From the NCBI GenBank assembly GCA_030267565.1, contig BRXU01000009.1:3110001-3174000 (forward strand): a DNA stretch of 64,000 bases, in the 5' to 3' direction. Of the stretch, positions 47,191 through 58,500 are shown piece after piece. The notes beneath the pieces are model-generated. The model made no database searches and had not been told where the DNA came from. It was given only the letters and a program-made list of their open reading frames with translations. How positions within the stretch are numbered: position 1 is the stretch's first letter; each line of letters starts with the position of its first letter. A program made the position numbers and the translations under genes. The DNA comes from Pleodorina starrii. Taxonomy: Eukaryota; Chlorophyta; Chlorophyceae; Chlamydomonadales; Volvocaceae.

Positions 47191-48860
47191 TGGGGTAGGG
47201 TAGGGAAGAGTAGGGTAGGGTAGGGTAGGGTGGCTTCCAACGGTGTCGCAGGATGTGGATATGGATATGGGGGTGTTGGACGCGGTGTCAATGGCGGTGG
47301 ACGGGAGGGCGCGGTGAAGCAAGCCGCGGGAAGCAAAAGGGCAAGTAGGGTGCTGCAGCAACGGCGGCGGCAGCGGCGGCGGCGACGACGACGGCGGTAG
47401 TGGCGGCGGCGGCGGCACTAGCAGCTGATTAGTCGGAGCTGCCGGAGAGCCGGTGGATGGGGTAGGGGGCGGAGGGGTGGGATGGTAGCGGTTAGTGATG
47501 CGTGGATGGATGTGTGTGTGAGTGAGTGGGTGCGAGGAAGGCTGTGGGGCGGAGGCAGCCGCCGCAGGGCACCCCCGGCCTTACATGGAGGGCGGAAGGG
47601 GCGGAGGAGGAGGAGGAGGCAGCCAGCCGTCAACTGCAGCGGCGGCGACTGTGGCGGCGCGCGCGGCGTCGGCGGTGACTGTGGCGGCGTCAGTGGCGGA
47701 GTCCGCGGCCCGTTGTTACACATTCACTTCTGAACTTGTTAGGGAAGTAGGGTTTTGGGGGCGTTACAAGTGGTAGGCGGCAAGCGTTGCTGCGGGTATG
47801 GAGCTATGTGGACTCGCGAGGGCTCGTGAGGCGAGGGGGAAGAACCCTAAGGCCCCGGACAAACTGGAGCGACAACGGCAGAGCGGCTCCCGAAGGCCCG
47901 TGGCGATGCACCGTTCGGGTGGTTGGGAGTTGCTCTGCAGGCTTCAAGGGGTGAAGCGGGAAGTGCCGGGATTGGCGCAGGTCAAGATCGGGCCCTGGAT
48001 TAAAATCTGGATATGGATCTGGAATTCTGGATCTGGGGAGGAGAAGGGTTTCGCAATGTGGTTCGCCGTTGGGCTCGGGGCTGGATTGTAAGGCAGACGG
48101 ATCGGGCGCAGGCAGAGACTACCGTAAGCGGGTCGATGCTGAAATCGACTCGGGGGGGCGGGGAAAGCCGGATCACAGCGCCGGAATGGAAAGCACAAGG
48201 AACCTGTTTATAAAGATTGGCTGGCACGAGCGCGATTGCCGACACGTGCTGTTGCGTCCCTGTAGGCCTGCGCAAATCCCAAGTGCTGTCGATACGCCCG
48301 ACCGTTTCGACACCTCTTCTGGCGTTCTCGGGTCTAGCTTGGGTCTGGCCTGGAAGTACAGGTATGGTAATATCGACGCGCCTCGTGAAAGCACACTACC
48401 GGTAATGCAGTTAATCTGTTGAAGAACTCCAAGACTCCAAGCGCTCTCCGTAAGGGCACTGGTTGCCTGGTAAGTCCTGGTAAGCTGGTAGGACTGCAGT
48501 CTTCATACCGTACTGCCGATAGATGCGACGGTTAGCAGGCTGGTAAGAAGAGTTATTTTTACCGAGTCATCACAATATTATAATATAGCACTTAAATAAA
48601 TTTTGATTCTCAACAGGAATATGCCACTCGCTAAGTAGAAGGTACGTGCCGCTACGCGCAAGCGCTGAACTTAGCCGGACGGTTTTGCAGTGTGTATTCC
48701 AATCGAGCTTCACAAAACAAACGCCTTTAAGCAATACACATAAGACAACGCGTGCGGTGTCCTTGTAGCTAAAGGCGCGTCGAGACCTGCTGGGCATGGC
48801 TGGTGGCAAAAGCCAGCTCCAATACGCTTGAGTACAACACTTTGACATTAAGGATACTTT
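47155..48860. other. DIS3 3' region and spacer before the kinase-like gene
   Basis: It holds a TAGGG array (47195-47232), a second copy of the last DIS3 coding bases (GGAGCTGCCGGAGAGC at 47436-47451), Gly/Ala-coding GGC repeats up to 47700, a TGTAA at 48087-48091 and an AT-rich stretch from about 48540. I could not find exons for a kinase N-lobe here. Confidence 0.5.
48087..48091 (+). terminator. Putative TGTAA poly(A) signal of DIS3
   Basis: First plus-strand TGTAA after the DIS3 stop; it would give a ~940-nt 3' UTR. Confidence 0.45.
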
Positions 48861-51800
48861 ATGGTACGATATAATGAGAATTGTCGCTTAGAAAGGGTGC
48901 TGCTGGACGGAAATCCCCTCGGGCTTACTACACCGGAGTTAAGACGGTTCGCTTGGAGCCTGTGTTGCGCCGTTCGTGACTTCCATGTCGACCACAGGGT
49001 AAGAACATGTGCGCGATTTTCGCGCCTGCATGTCGTCTGTCTGGGCCTCACACAGCGGCCAATCATGGTACCCCACGGAGATGCTGTGCGTTTTCAACCA
49101 CATCGCCGACAGTGATATGCTTGAATCTCTTGAACCTTTGTGTTATAGCGGCCACTGTATCTCCTGCGACACGAAGCTGCGCCCATATACAGCGCTTCCA
49201 AGCGGCTTCCGTCCTCCCCTGACCCGTGACCCCCTGAGACACCGCTGCAGGCCGCCCATGGCGCCCTGGAGCCCGCAACCGTCTTCTTGCGTGACGAGGA
49301 GCCAGCGTCCTCCTACTCGCTGACCCTCGGCCCGCCTGCCGCCACCACCACCACCACCACCACTGACGCCGACGCCGGCGGCAGCGCCAACGACAGCGTC
49401 TGCTACAGCTTCATCAGCAGCAGTAGCACCAGCTTGAATAACCGCAACGGCGATGGTGGCTGCGCCGGTGCCGCCGCCGTCGCCGATGCCGCCACGGCGG
49501 CCGCCGGCAGGCGGGTACTTGCCGACGTCAGTCGACGTGACGGGGCGCCGACGGCGGAGGCGAGCGGCTGGTGCCGGGCTCCGGAGCAGCTCCTGGGGTT
49601 GTCGTACGGTCCTGCTGCAGGTGCAACAAGTGCCGGGGGCCCGTCGCCGCGGCGCCGCCAGGGCTTGGGCTTGGGCTTTGGGATACTACCGGTATTACCA
49701 GGCACCAAAACCAGGGCTACCGTAACCACGGCGGGCCGTCGCGAGGCCTAGTGCTATTTGTAAATATTTCCCATTCGTGCAGCACTGATGGCAGGAGATA
49801 CTTTTTACAGGGAGTATTTTCTTAGTGAGTCGCGCAGCTGGCCCAGCGGGCTCTGCCAAGTGCTGTGTCGGTAGCCCGGGGCAGAGTTGAAGGGCTGTGA
49901 AGGGTTTGGAGCTGAAGCTCCCGCGGGCGTCTCCGCAGGCGGAAGTGGGACCCTCCGACCCGACATGTGTCGCAAGGTACCGGTATTGGGAAGGTCGGGG
50001 ATTACGGTACGGCACGCAGGCACTTCACCTTGTGCCACTCAAAGTGTGGCACCCCCGGGAGGAATGAATCACCTCTGCGCGACATTGCCTGGGACGTGTC
50101 AGTCGCCCCCTGGACCCCTGGTTCCATCCTTACTGCCCCTGGGGTCATTGCCCCTGCCCTCCCCCGATCCCGTCCCTTCCCTGCGGCTTCTTCTCCATTA
50201 CCCCCCTCCCTTCCCCACAGATATGTTTGCCGTCGGCTGCCTGCTGGCGGAACTGGCAACCGGCCAACCGCTGTTCCCCGGCCGCTCCGTGGGCGAGCAG
50301 CTGCGGCGGATGATGCGGCTCCTGCGACCCAGGGGTCAGTGGGGACCGCGAGGGCAGCACACCGCTCCCTGCACCGCCGCCGAAGGCATGGAGACAGCCG
50401 CCGCCGCCGCCGCGTCGGCTGCCGTAAACGCCCCGGGCAACGGCAGCCCCTGGGCTGATGTACTCGCGGCTGTGGACGGCCGCAGCGGCGGCGGCGGCGG
50501 CGGCGACGGCGGCGACGGCGGTGCAGGGGTCCTTCGGTTGTGGCTGCTCCGTCAGCTCCTCGCCGGTGATGTTGCCAGTGTACGGCTTGAGTGTGCCGTA
50601 CCACGCGCGCCCGGCGCTGCCGCTTCGGCGGCGGCGGCGGCGACGGCGAAGGACGACGGCTCGCCGGCGGCGGCGGCGGACGCGAACCAGCTGTTCGCTG
50701 ACCTGGTGGAGTCCTGTCTACATCTCGACCCGACGCGCCGCCCGACTGCGGAGCAGGCGTTACAGATGCCGTACTTTGAATCGTACTGTGTAGCCTCGTC
50801 CAGCGGCGGGCGGGCGGCACGGCAGGCGGCGCCTGGTCAGGGCGCCGCAGGCGCGGCCACCGCCGCCGCCGCGGCGGCGGCCGCCGGGCGCGGCTCCCGA
50901 CGCGCCACATCCGAGGTCCTGTCTCCGGGGGGATTTTACGTCGCGCCCCTGGTCGTACACGACAGCTGCAGCGGCGGTTGCGCACGGCAGCAGACGTCGA
51001 GGCTGGCGTCGTCCTCCCTGGCCGAGGCCGCGTCCCTGCAGGCCCCGGGGCCGCGGGTCGTGACATCTCCCGCCTCCGCCTCCACCACTCCCACAAGCCT
51101 GCAAGAGCACTCCTCCGGCCTCCTGCTGCTGGACGTCCCCATGAGCGCGCCGCTGCTGTCACTCCTCAAAATGCCGCTCGACGCGGCGACGGCCGACCCA
51201 CGGGTCGGCGCCACTTCGCGCGCGCCCATCGCGCCCCCGCCGGCCCGCGCCCAGCACTCGCACGCTTCCTGCGACAGCCTCATCAGAAGGAGCTCGACGG
51301 CAGCGATGGCGGTGACGGCGCCGATTGCCGGCGGCGGCGCCGCCGCCATGCGCTCTCCCGTCGCCGACCTTCGGCCGCGGCCGCGCTGCAAGGACGCCCG
51401 CTCCAGGGACGCCCGTGGCTCCGAGAGCGCACTGGACCTGCCGCTGATGTTGCTGCAGAGCTCCCCCACCCTGGCGGCGCGATACCAGCAGCTGCAGCAC
51501 CAGCGCCACCACCACCACCAGCGGCGGCACAGCCCGGAGCGTAGGTCGCTGCCCACGGTGCTTCTGCAGCGCGGCGGGCTCGGCGCGGCGAGCTTGGCGC
51601 GCGAGGTGGAGGCGGAGGCGGGCGAGGAGGAGGAGGCGGAGGAGGAAGAGTACGACCTGGTGCGTGAGCGGGCGGGTGGTGGTGGGTTGGATGGGGCCGG
51701 GAAAGCGGCGGGCCAGGGGGGCGGTGGGAGCTGACCGTGGCAGCCCCCCACTGCTGCGTGTGCCTGGCGGCTGCGTGGCTGTTGAATCGACGGTCGAGCG

Positions 51801-53712
51801 TCTGGCCCGGCCCTTGTTGCGCTCGTCGGGCGTAGGATTGCGGTGTCGCGCACCCACCCACCACATCCACCGCATCCAGAGCGTATGCACTGGCACCTCC
51901 GTGATACCGGTAGATGCCCCGAGCACTGCGCACCGTTTGCGACGGCTCTTCCACTTGGAGGAGGTTGAAGAGGACCCGTCCCGGACCCGTCGCGACCCGC
52001 AGATTCCGCCGGGAGGCTGCGCCGTCGTGAGTGCGGACCCGGAGACCCCGTGTGCGGCCGCGGATGGAGCAGTCGGAGCGGCGAGCAGTCGGAGCGGCCG
52101 CATCGCTTCCGGCCCCGGCCCTGGGTCCTCCGGTCCTCAGCACCGGCAGCAACGCCCGACAGCAGCGGTCGCCGCCGCCGCAGCCGCCGCAGCCGGCTCT
52201 CAGCGGCCGACATCATCGTCAAACAATGGCCGCCTGAACGGTGGCGGCGGCGGCAGCGGCTCGTCCTCCATCGTGCGGCGGGCTTTCAATCCGCCGCCGC
52301 CGCTGCAGTTGGGCCCCGACGGCAGCGGCGCCGCACCCGGCGGTGGCGCGCTGCGTGACAGCCTATCGCCAACAACAGTCTGCCGTACATCCGCGACGGC
52401 GGCGGCGGCGGCGCCGCCCTCGCCGCGGCCGCAGCTCCCGCCTACGCCGGCTCCGCTGGCGGCGCAACGTTGCAGTCATTCAGGCCCGCTCCACATCGCG
52501 CAGATGTCCGACGCGCCACCACAGCAGCAGCAGCAACCGCAGTCTCAGCGGCCCGGCGGCAGCGATCGATCGCCTCGGCGCAGCAGCTCCGAATCGCAGC
52601 TGGCGTTTTCCAGCGCGATTGCTGCACGGGATCCCTCGGCGTGGCCTGGTTTCGGAGCCGTGCCAGGCGCCGCCAGGGGCAGGGCCCAGGCTCCGCTGCT
52701 GGGCCCTCAGGTCAGCGCTGACGAGGCAGTCGGGCACGGACTGGGGGAACTGGATACGGCGGCGGCGGCGGCGGGAGGGCAGCGGAAGTTCTGGCCCACT
52801 CTGAGTAAACTCAAGCTCCGGTCGGGCAGGTGGTCCGCCAGCGGCGGGTACGGCACTGGCGGCGGCGGCGGCGCAAAGCAGCAGCAGCAGCAAGCGCACC
52901 ATTACACAGACAGCGGCGGCGTTGGCGTTGGCGGCGGCGGCGGCCGCGGCCCGCTGCCGCGCCTGCTTAACGTCCTGCAGCGGGAACTCATCGCACAGCA
53001 GCAGTACCCGTCGTACACCATCAGCGGCGGCGGCGGAGGGGGCGGCGGCGGCGGCAGTCTCATGGGGTGTCACACGCCGTCGTCGGATTGGGACGTACTG
53101 GGGACGCTCTCTGAGGCCTGTGAATCGAGCTGCGATGAAATGCGACTGCCCGTGCTGGCGTCGGTCACACAGCCCGCGGAAGGCGCCGCCGCTGGCGATG
53201 CCGTACAAGGCGGCGGCGGGGGTGCCGCCGCCACCGCCGCGTCGGGGACGCTGCTGCCGCCGGGGTCGCAGCGGCATCTGGCGGCGGTGGTTGGCGGAAG
53301 GGCCGTTGACACGTCGGGGAGTGGCGGCGGCAGCCTGTACGACACCGCCGGCTTGTCGCCGGCGGCGGCGGCCAGGGCCAAGGGCCTGGCGCAGCGCGCC
53401 CGCGCGCGCCTGCGGCAGTACTTTAGCGACGATGGCAGAGGCGGCGGTGACGGTGACGCCGCTGCCGCCGCCGCCGAGGGTGACGCCAGACCCATGCGGA
53501 GCAGCGTCCCCGGCGGCGGCGGCGCCGCTGGCGGCGCTGGCGGCGCCGGTGGCTCCGGGGAGGGCGGCGCGGGCAAGGGGGCGCTCATGAGCACCATCTC
53601 CCGCGCGCTGGGGCTGGGGGCGTCCATCCGCGGACGTGTGACTCCCGCGGAGAAGAAGGAGAGACAGAAGCAGAAGAAGCAACAGCAGCAGCAACAACAG
53701 CAACAGCAGTAG
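48861..53712 (+). CDS. Large low-complexity protein with a degenerate protein-kinase domain
   Basis: Modelled exons: 48861-48998, 49251-49620, 50221-51659, 51880-53712 (about 1259 residues). The last join is the least certain, and the true N-terminus may lie upstream. Kinase C-lobe landmarks are clear: LRRFAWSLCCAVRDFH (helix E), WCRAPEQLLG (APE motif), DMFAVGCLLAELATGQPLFP (subdomain IX) and ESCLHLDPTRRPTAEQAL (subdomain XI). The catalytic loop, normally HRDLKPEN, reads HGALEPAT, and the DFG position reads GPP. The catalytic Asp, Lys, Asn and the metal-binding Asp are therefore all missing, and no Gly-rich loop or VAIK lysine is seen. Inserts of Thr, Ala and Gly separate the motifs. The C-terminal ~900 residues are Ser/Gly/Ala/Gln-rich with an acidic patch (51600-51655) and a terminal polyGln. 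Most likely a pseudokinase scaffold; function unknown. Confidence 0.6.
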
Positions 53713-55552
53713 GGTTCGCGTTAGGGGGACGGTGACGGCGGCGGCGGCAGGATGGCGCTGTGAGGGGGTAGGGAGTTGAGTCAGGTCTGGGGGTGAGCTT
53801 GGGGATCGACAGGGCGTCGGGGGGTTGCAGGGCGTCCTGCGGCAGGTGGGGGCGTAGAGGAGGGGCCCGACTGTTTGCTCTTTCCGCCCCCAAACGCGGC
53901 GGCGGTGTGCAGATCTGCGTGTGTGTGTACTGCCGAAGACTAGACTGCGCCTTCGGTTGGGCCGCACGGCGAGTACGGGTGTACAGGCGGCGGGCAAGGT
54001 GCGCGTGTGTGTGTGCGTGTGTGTGTTCCGTGCACGCATGTAGGTGGCGTGCAATGTGCTGTGTCCATGTTTCATTCTGTGAGTCCCTCCATGTGTAGCT
54101 TTGTGTGGCACGCTGCGATCCCTCGGCGTCGTAATGTACGACGGACAACGTCAGTCCGGTACATTAAGTCAGTGCGGTACGGACAACGTCAGTGCGGTAC
54201 AGTAAGCGCTCCTGGCTGCAGGCAGCCAATAGGCAGTGATGGTGGCGATGCCGCCGAGGAGCAATAAAGGGACGTGACAGCGGGTCGGCCGGCTTTGGAG
54301 GAACGCGTCGGAGTCGGAGCGAGACTTTTCAAGGTTTGCATGGGGTCCTCAAACGCGCGCGCCCTCCGCAGCGAAATAAACCTTTTTTCTCACAAACGGC
54401 GAATGGGCGGTTGTTGGGTGATGACGATGACGCAGTGATTGCGGCGGTGGTGACTGTGTGGTGCCGCACACGCGCGCTGTCCAGTGAGCAATGAGCAGTA
54501 GGCCGAGGGGGGCGCCGGGGCGGGACGAACGGAGGGAGGGAGGGAGGGCGGGAGGGAGGGGGGTCAAAAGGAAGGAAGGGAGGGAGGGAGGCATGGTCTG
54601 GTTTAGGGGTGGTTTGATGGCTTGATGGAGGGTTTGATAGAGCATAGAGGAACGGACAGGTGGACGGGCGGGACGGTTGCGAGGTTGGCCAGATGGCCAA
54701 AGCGCGCCGCCACATGTCGTGCGGACATCGACGGAAGGTGGCGTCGCTGAGATTAAGGGGCCGATCACTCGTGTCGGTACCACCGTTTTGCACCCCCCCC
54801 CCAACATGTTGAACGTTGGGTTGCGGTGGGTATAAACCTACAGAAGAGCTCACGCGCATGTGTGATGAGCTGCGCTGTGCTGTGCTGGATGGTGCGATGG
54901 TGGTGTGTTTATAGGTCTGTTGGTGCGGCTACTTGTGGGGGACCGGGGAGCCTCATGGCGAATTCCCCCGTGGCGGCGGGTTTCAGAGTCTCCCCCCACC
55001 GGCCATACGCCATACTCCACAACCACAATCACAACCACAATCACAACCACAACCACAACCACAACGAGGCTAGGTCCGACATGGAGTGGGCGGGAGGCAA
55101 TGGGGGCGGTGGAGAAAGCTGCGGTTCGCATGGGTTGCGAAGCGCGGGCCTGCCAGCTCCGGCAGCATCGGAACAGTTTGATGGCAGGTTAGGAGGAGGG
55201 GTGGGAGTTCCCTGCAGCGGGGCAGGCGGTGTGTGGTGTGCTCGATCAGGCTTTGGCGCACCTACGCGCCTTTTACTGCCGTACCGAAGCACTTCGGAAG
55301 TTCCATAGACCCACAAAGCTAGCGTTGGACGCTTTGAGTTGCTGCATGTGCACAGCGTGTTTATAATCGATTGCGCCATATACGCAATCTATTCCGTGTA
55401 TGTTAGCCGTGAAGTGAACGAAACCTTTTCGTTCGAATTTGTATCCTAGCCAAGGGATGAGCGAAATCTAATCAGACTCAAATGTTTTTGAGCTATAAGG
55501 TTCTTACTACCTCTTAGCTTAGGCGGCGCCGGGGGGCGCTTGGCACAGAAAA
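53713..55552. other. Intergenic region between kinase-like and ELMO genes
   Basis: It holds the 3' UTR of the kinase-like gene (no TGTAA found; AATAAA occurs at 54263 and 54374), clustered GTACGGACAACGTCAGT-type short repeats at 54135-54205, a GGGA-rich tract at 54530-54595, a CACAAC/CACAAT array at 55019-55066, and an AT-rich stretch at 55330-55520 that is probably the ELMO promoter. Confidence 0.5.
55019..55066. repeat. CACAAC/CACAAT hexanucleotide array
   Basis: Eight near-perfect six-base units in an intergenic region. Confidence 0.9.
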
Positions 55553-58500
55553 ATGGAAGCCGAGGAGTTGACCCTTGATGTGGAGGGCGAATCGGATGGC
55601 GCAAAACCTCAAGTGGCTTCGGATTTGTCTATTAACAACAGATATCTAGCAGCGGAGCCACAGGCCCTCGGAGGCGGTCGGGTGACAACATCTATCCGGC
55701 CGCACGCGCCGCGACTTATCGCCGAGGTGTGGGGTGCATGGAACGCCCCGCGGCGGTAGAAATGCAACACACCAAATGCTCCATAAGTTAGCGTCTGACA
55801 CGTCGGGCCGACGACCCCGCCCCACGTACAACCCCGAAGGACCCGGAGAAGCGCCGCATCGTGGGGCGACCAGCGAGGTCAGCTCAGCGCAAAGAGACAC
55901 CGACTACGGACTCGGTCTTGGAGACTCCACCTTCGGAGCCGGAGCCTGCCGTGCCACCCCCAGAACCCCTAGCGCCCCCGGTTTTCGAGGGCTCGGGCCT
56001 CACAGAGGTGCGCCAGCTGCCTCCGCCTGACAGATCGTATCCACAAGGTGCCGAAGACCGGCCCCTCTTCCCAGGGTACTCGGCAACTTGGGTACTACCG
56101 AAGTGGCCGAGTCCAAACAACGGGTGCCACCCCACCCCACCTCCCAACCCACCCCACCATCTCTCTTTGACTCCACGCAGCAGAGCCGGGAATATTGCCT
56201 TCGCATTCGCCGCGCTGGCTGCCCTCTTGCGTGGCGCTGCAGGTCGGGACGCTGCGGAAACAGAAGCAGGTGGAGGAGGAGGACGATGACGATGAGTTTA
56301 GCTATGCGCTGGAAGGCGGCAAACGTGAGGAGGGCTTCCACAAGCAGGTGAGGCGGTGGGCTGATGGGGGGGGGGGTTGCAGGCGGAGAGGCCATAATAA
56401 GGGGGGTTATCCACGTATAGGCCGGAGCCCGTGGACAAAGGGGGGGGTACCTGACAGGCTGACTGGGCTAGCTGGTGACAGCCGGTGGGTAAAGAAAGAG
56501 GATACCGCTTACCGCAGCCGGTGGGGCTGCTGCGCCGCGGTGTGGTGAGGTCTGGACTGCTGCGCGCCCGCCCACGTCCGTCATGGAAAAGGACGGCACG
56601 GCCGCGGAGTTGTCCTAGGGACGTAGGGAGGTGGGCTGCGCAGGGCCTCGCGCTCTCCCCTTGGGAGGTGACGACGGCGAACCCGTGTTACCATATGCGA
56701 CCTGGCCGCGGTGTGGGGGCCCCCCCATGACGCTCTGGATTGCCCTTCGCTGCGGTTCGCGTACTTCCGGGGTTTTACCCCTCATGCGGCGGCGGTGGGT
56801 CGCAGGTCTTCCGGCCCAAGGCGATGCCTGCTCACCTGGTCAGCAATGTGAAGCAGCGGCTGAACACGGAGGTTCTCGAAGAGGAGGAGGAGGAGGAGGA
56901 GGAGGAAGAAGAAGAAGACGAGGAGGGAGAGGAGGGGGCTGAGGAGGACCAGGGGGACGCGGAGGAAGAGGAGGAGAAGCAGCAGCAGTCCAGAAGTCGG
57001 GTAGGTCGGGTATGTTAAGCTAGGCCGCTGGCTACGGCTGCGACTCCGAGCATGGCGCCCCTGCACCCTTCATTCATGGTTGGTGCATTGGCGGCGGCGC
57101 CGCCGCTGCTGCCGCCGGTCCCGCCGCCGCGCACAGCAGCTCAACCCGCAGGAAGGACTGCCTCAGCATCTAACCTGCACCCGCACCCGCACATGTACCT
57201 GCACTCGCCGGCAATCGGCCATCGACCATCGTCCATCGACCCGATGGCGGCCTTATCCAGGGGCAGGCAGGCAGGCGGGCACGCAGGCAGTCCGTCGGTC
57301 GGTCGGACACGCCCGGGTGAGCTGTGGTGTGACGTGGTGTGACGTGGCGTGGCGTGGCGTGGCGCGTGCCCCTCCCCCCCCGCAGGACAAGCAGGGCTGC
57401 TCCTGGACGACGTTTGCGGTGTCGGAGGGGCCAATGGAGTCGCTGGCCGATGAGAGCGACCCGGTCAAAGCCCAAACGGTGGAGGCGCCGGCGCCGCCGC
57501 CCGCGCTGGCGCACCCGAGCATCGCATCAGCGGAGGTGGGCTGCACAGGCGTGCGTGCGGGGGAGCGGGGGAGCGGCTGGGGGCCCCCAGCTGCGGGTTC
57601 GAGATGGGCGGTGATTGGGTCAGGACCCAAAAAGACCGGGTCGGGGATTGGACTTTGCGCCGCGGGGTTGCGGTCGGGGGGCCGCGAGGGCGGGCAGCAG
57701 GCCGCCCTGGTGAAAGGGGCGAAGGTCAGATGACAGCACGGCCTGCACGGTGCCGCGCCTGCCTTGACCGCTCCGGGCGCCTCCGCCCCGGCGGCGTTGC
57801 CCCGCCATGCACCCGCGCGCCTCACCACCGCGCACCAGCTCCAAATACACACACACATCCTGCCTTCCGCCAACTACGACTCAGCCGCACTTAGCACCTG
57901 CCTTTTGCTCCTGTATCGATGGGTGAGTGGGGCATCTCCACCCTCCCCAGCCTGAACGCCCCTCCGGACCCGCTTCCCCAGGACCTTCCCTCCTACAAGC
58001 TGATGCAGGCGCTCAACAACAGCCCCTCGGTGGTCATCTCCGGTGCCCTGGGCAACGAGATGCCGTCATCCGCCATGACGGCAGGTGGGCACGAGCCGGC
58101 GGGCCAGCGCGGCTGCCCGCCCGGCGGGGTGGGCTGGGGTGAGGTGAGGTAGTAGGGTAAGGGAAGCGAACAGCTGCGCAGCGCACTAATCGCAGGCGTT
58201 TACAGCCCACGGTTGCAGCAAGTCGTGACGGATTCGATTCGGCGCTGGCTCCATATCTGCCACCCCAACCCTTTTTGTGGCCCTCAGGTTCGTCGGGTGA
58301 CAACGCCCGGAGAGCTGGGGACGGCAAGGTGGGTGGTCGGGTGGCTGTGGTGGAGAGAGGGGGCCGGGCGGGTGAAGGGGCTGCGGGCCTCTCTCCCGGG
58401 GGCCGGATGAGCGCTGATGCTGCTGATGCCGCTGAGGCACCCACCCACTGCGCATTCCTCCTTTCTCTGTGTGTGTTCCCCTCTCTCTCTCTCTCTCCAC

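Noticed and set aside
49887..51734. Single 615-codon protein starting MKGCEGFGAE
   Set aside because: The start and first ~110 codons are intron; the APE-motif exon upstream joins in phase at 50221.
54263..54379. AATAAA poly(A) signals
   Set aside because: Volvocine algae mainly use TGTAA; AATAAA alone is not enough to call a 3' end, so it is only mentioned in the intergenic entry.
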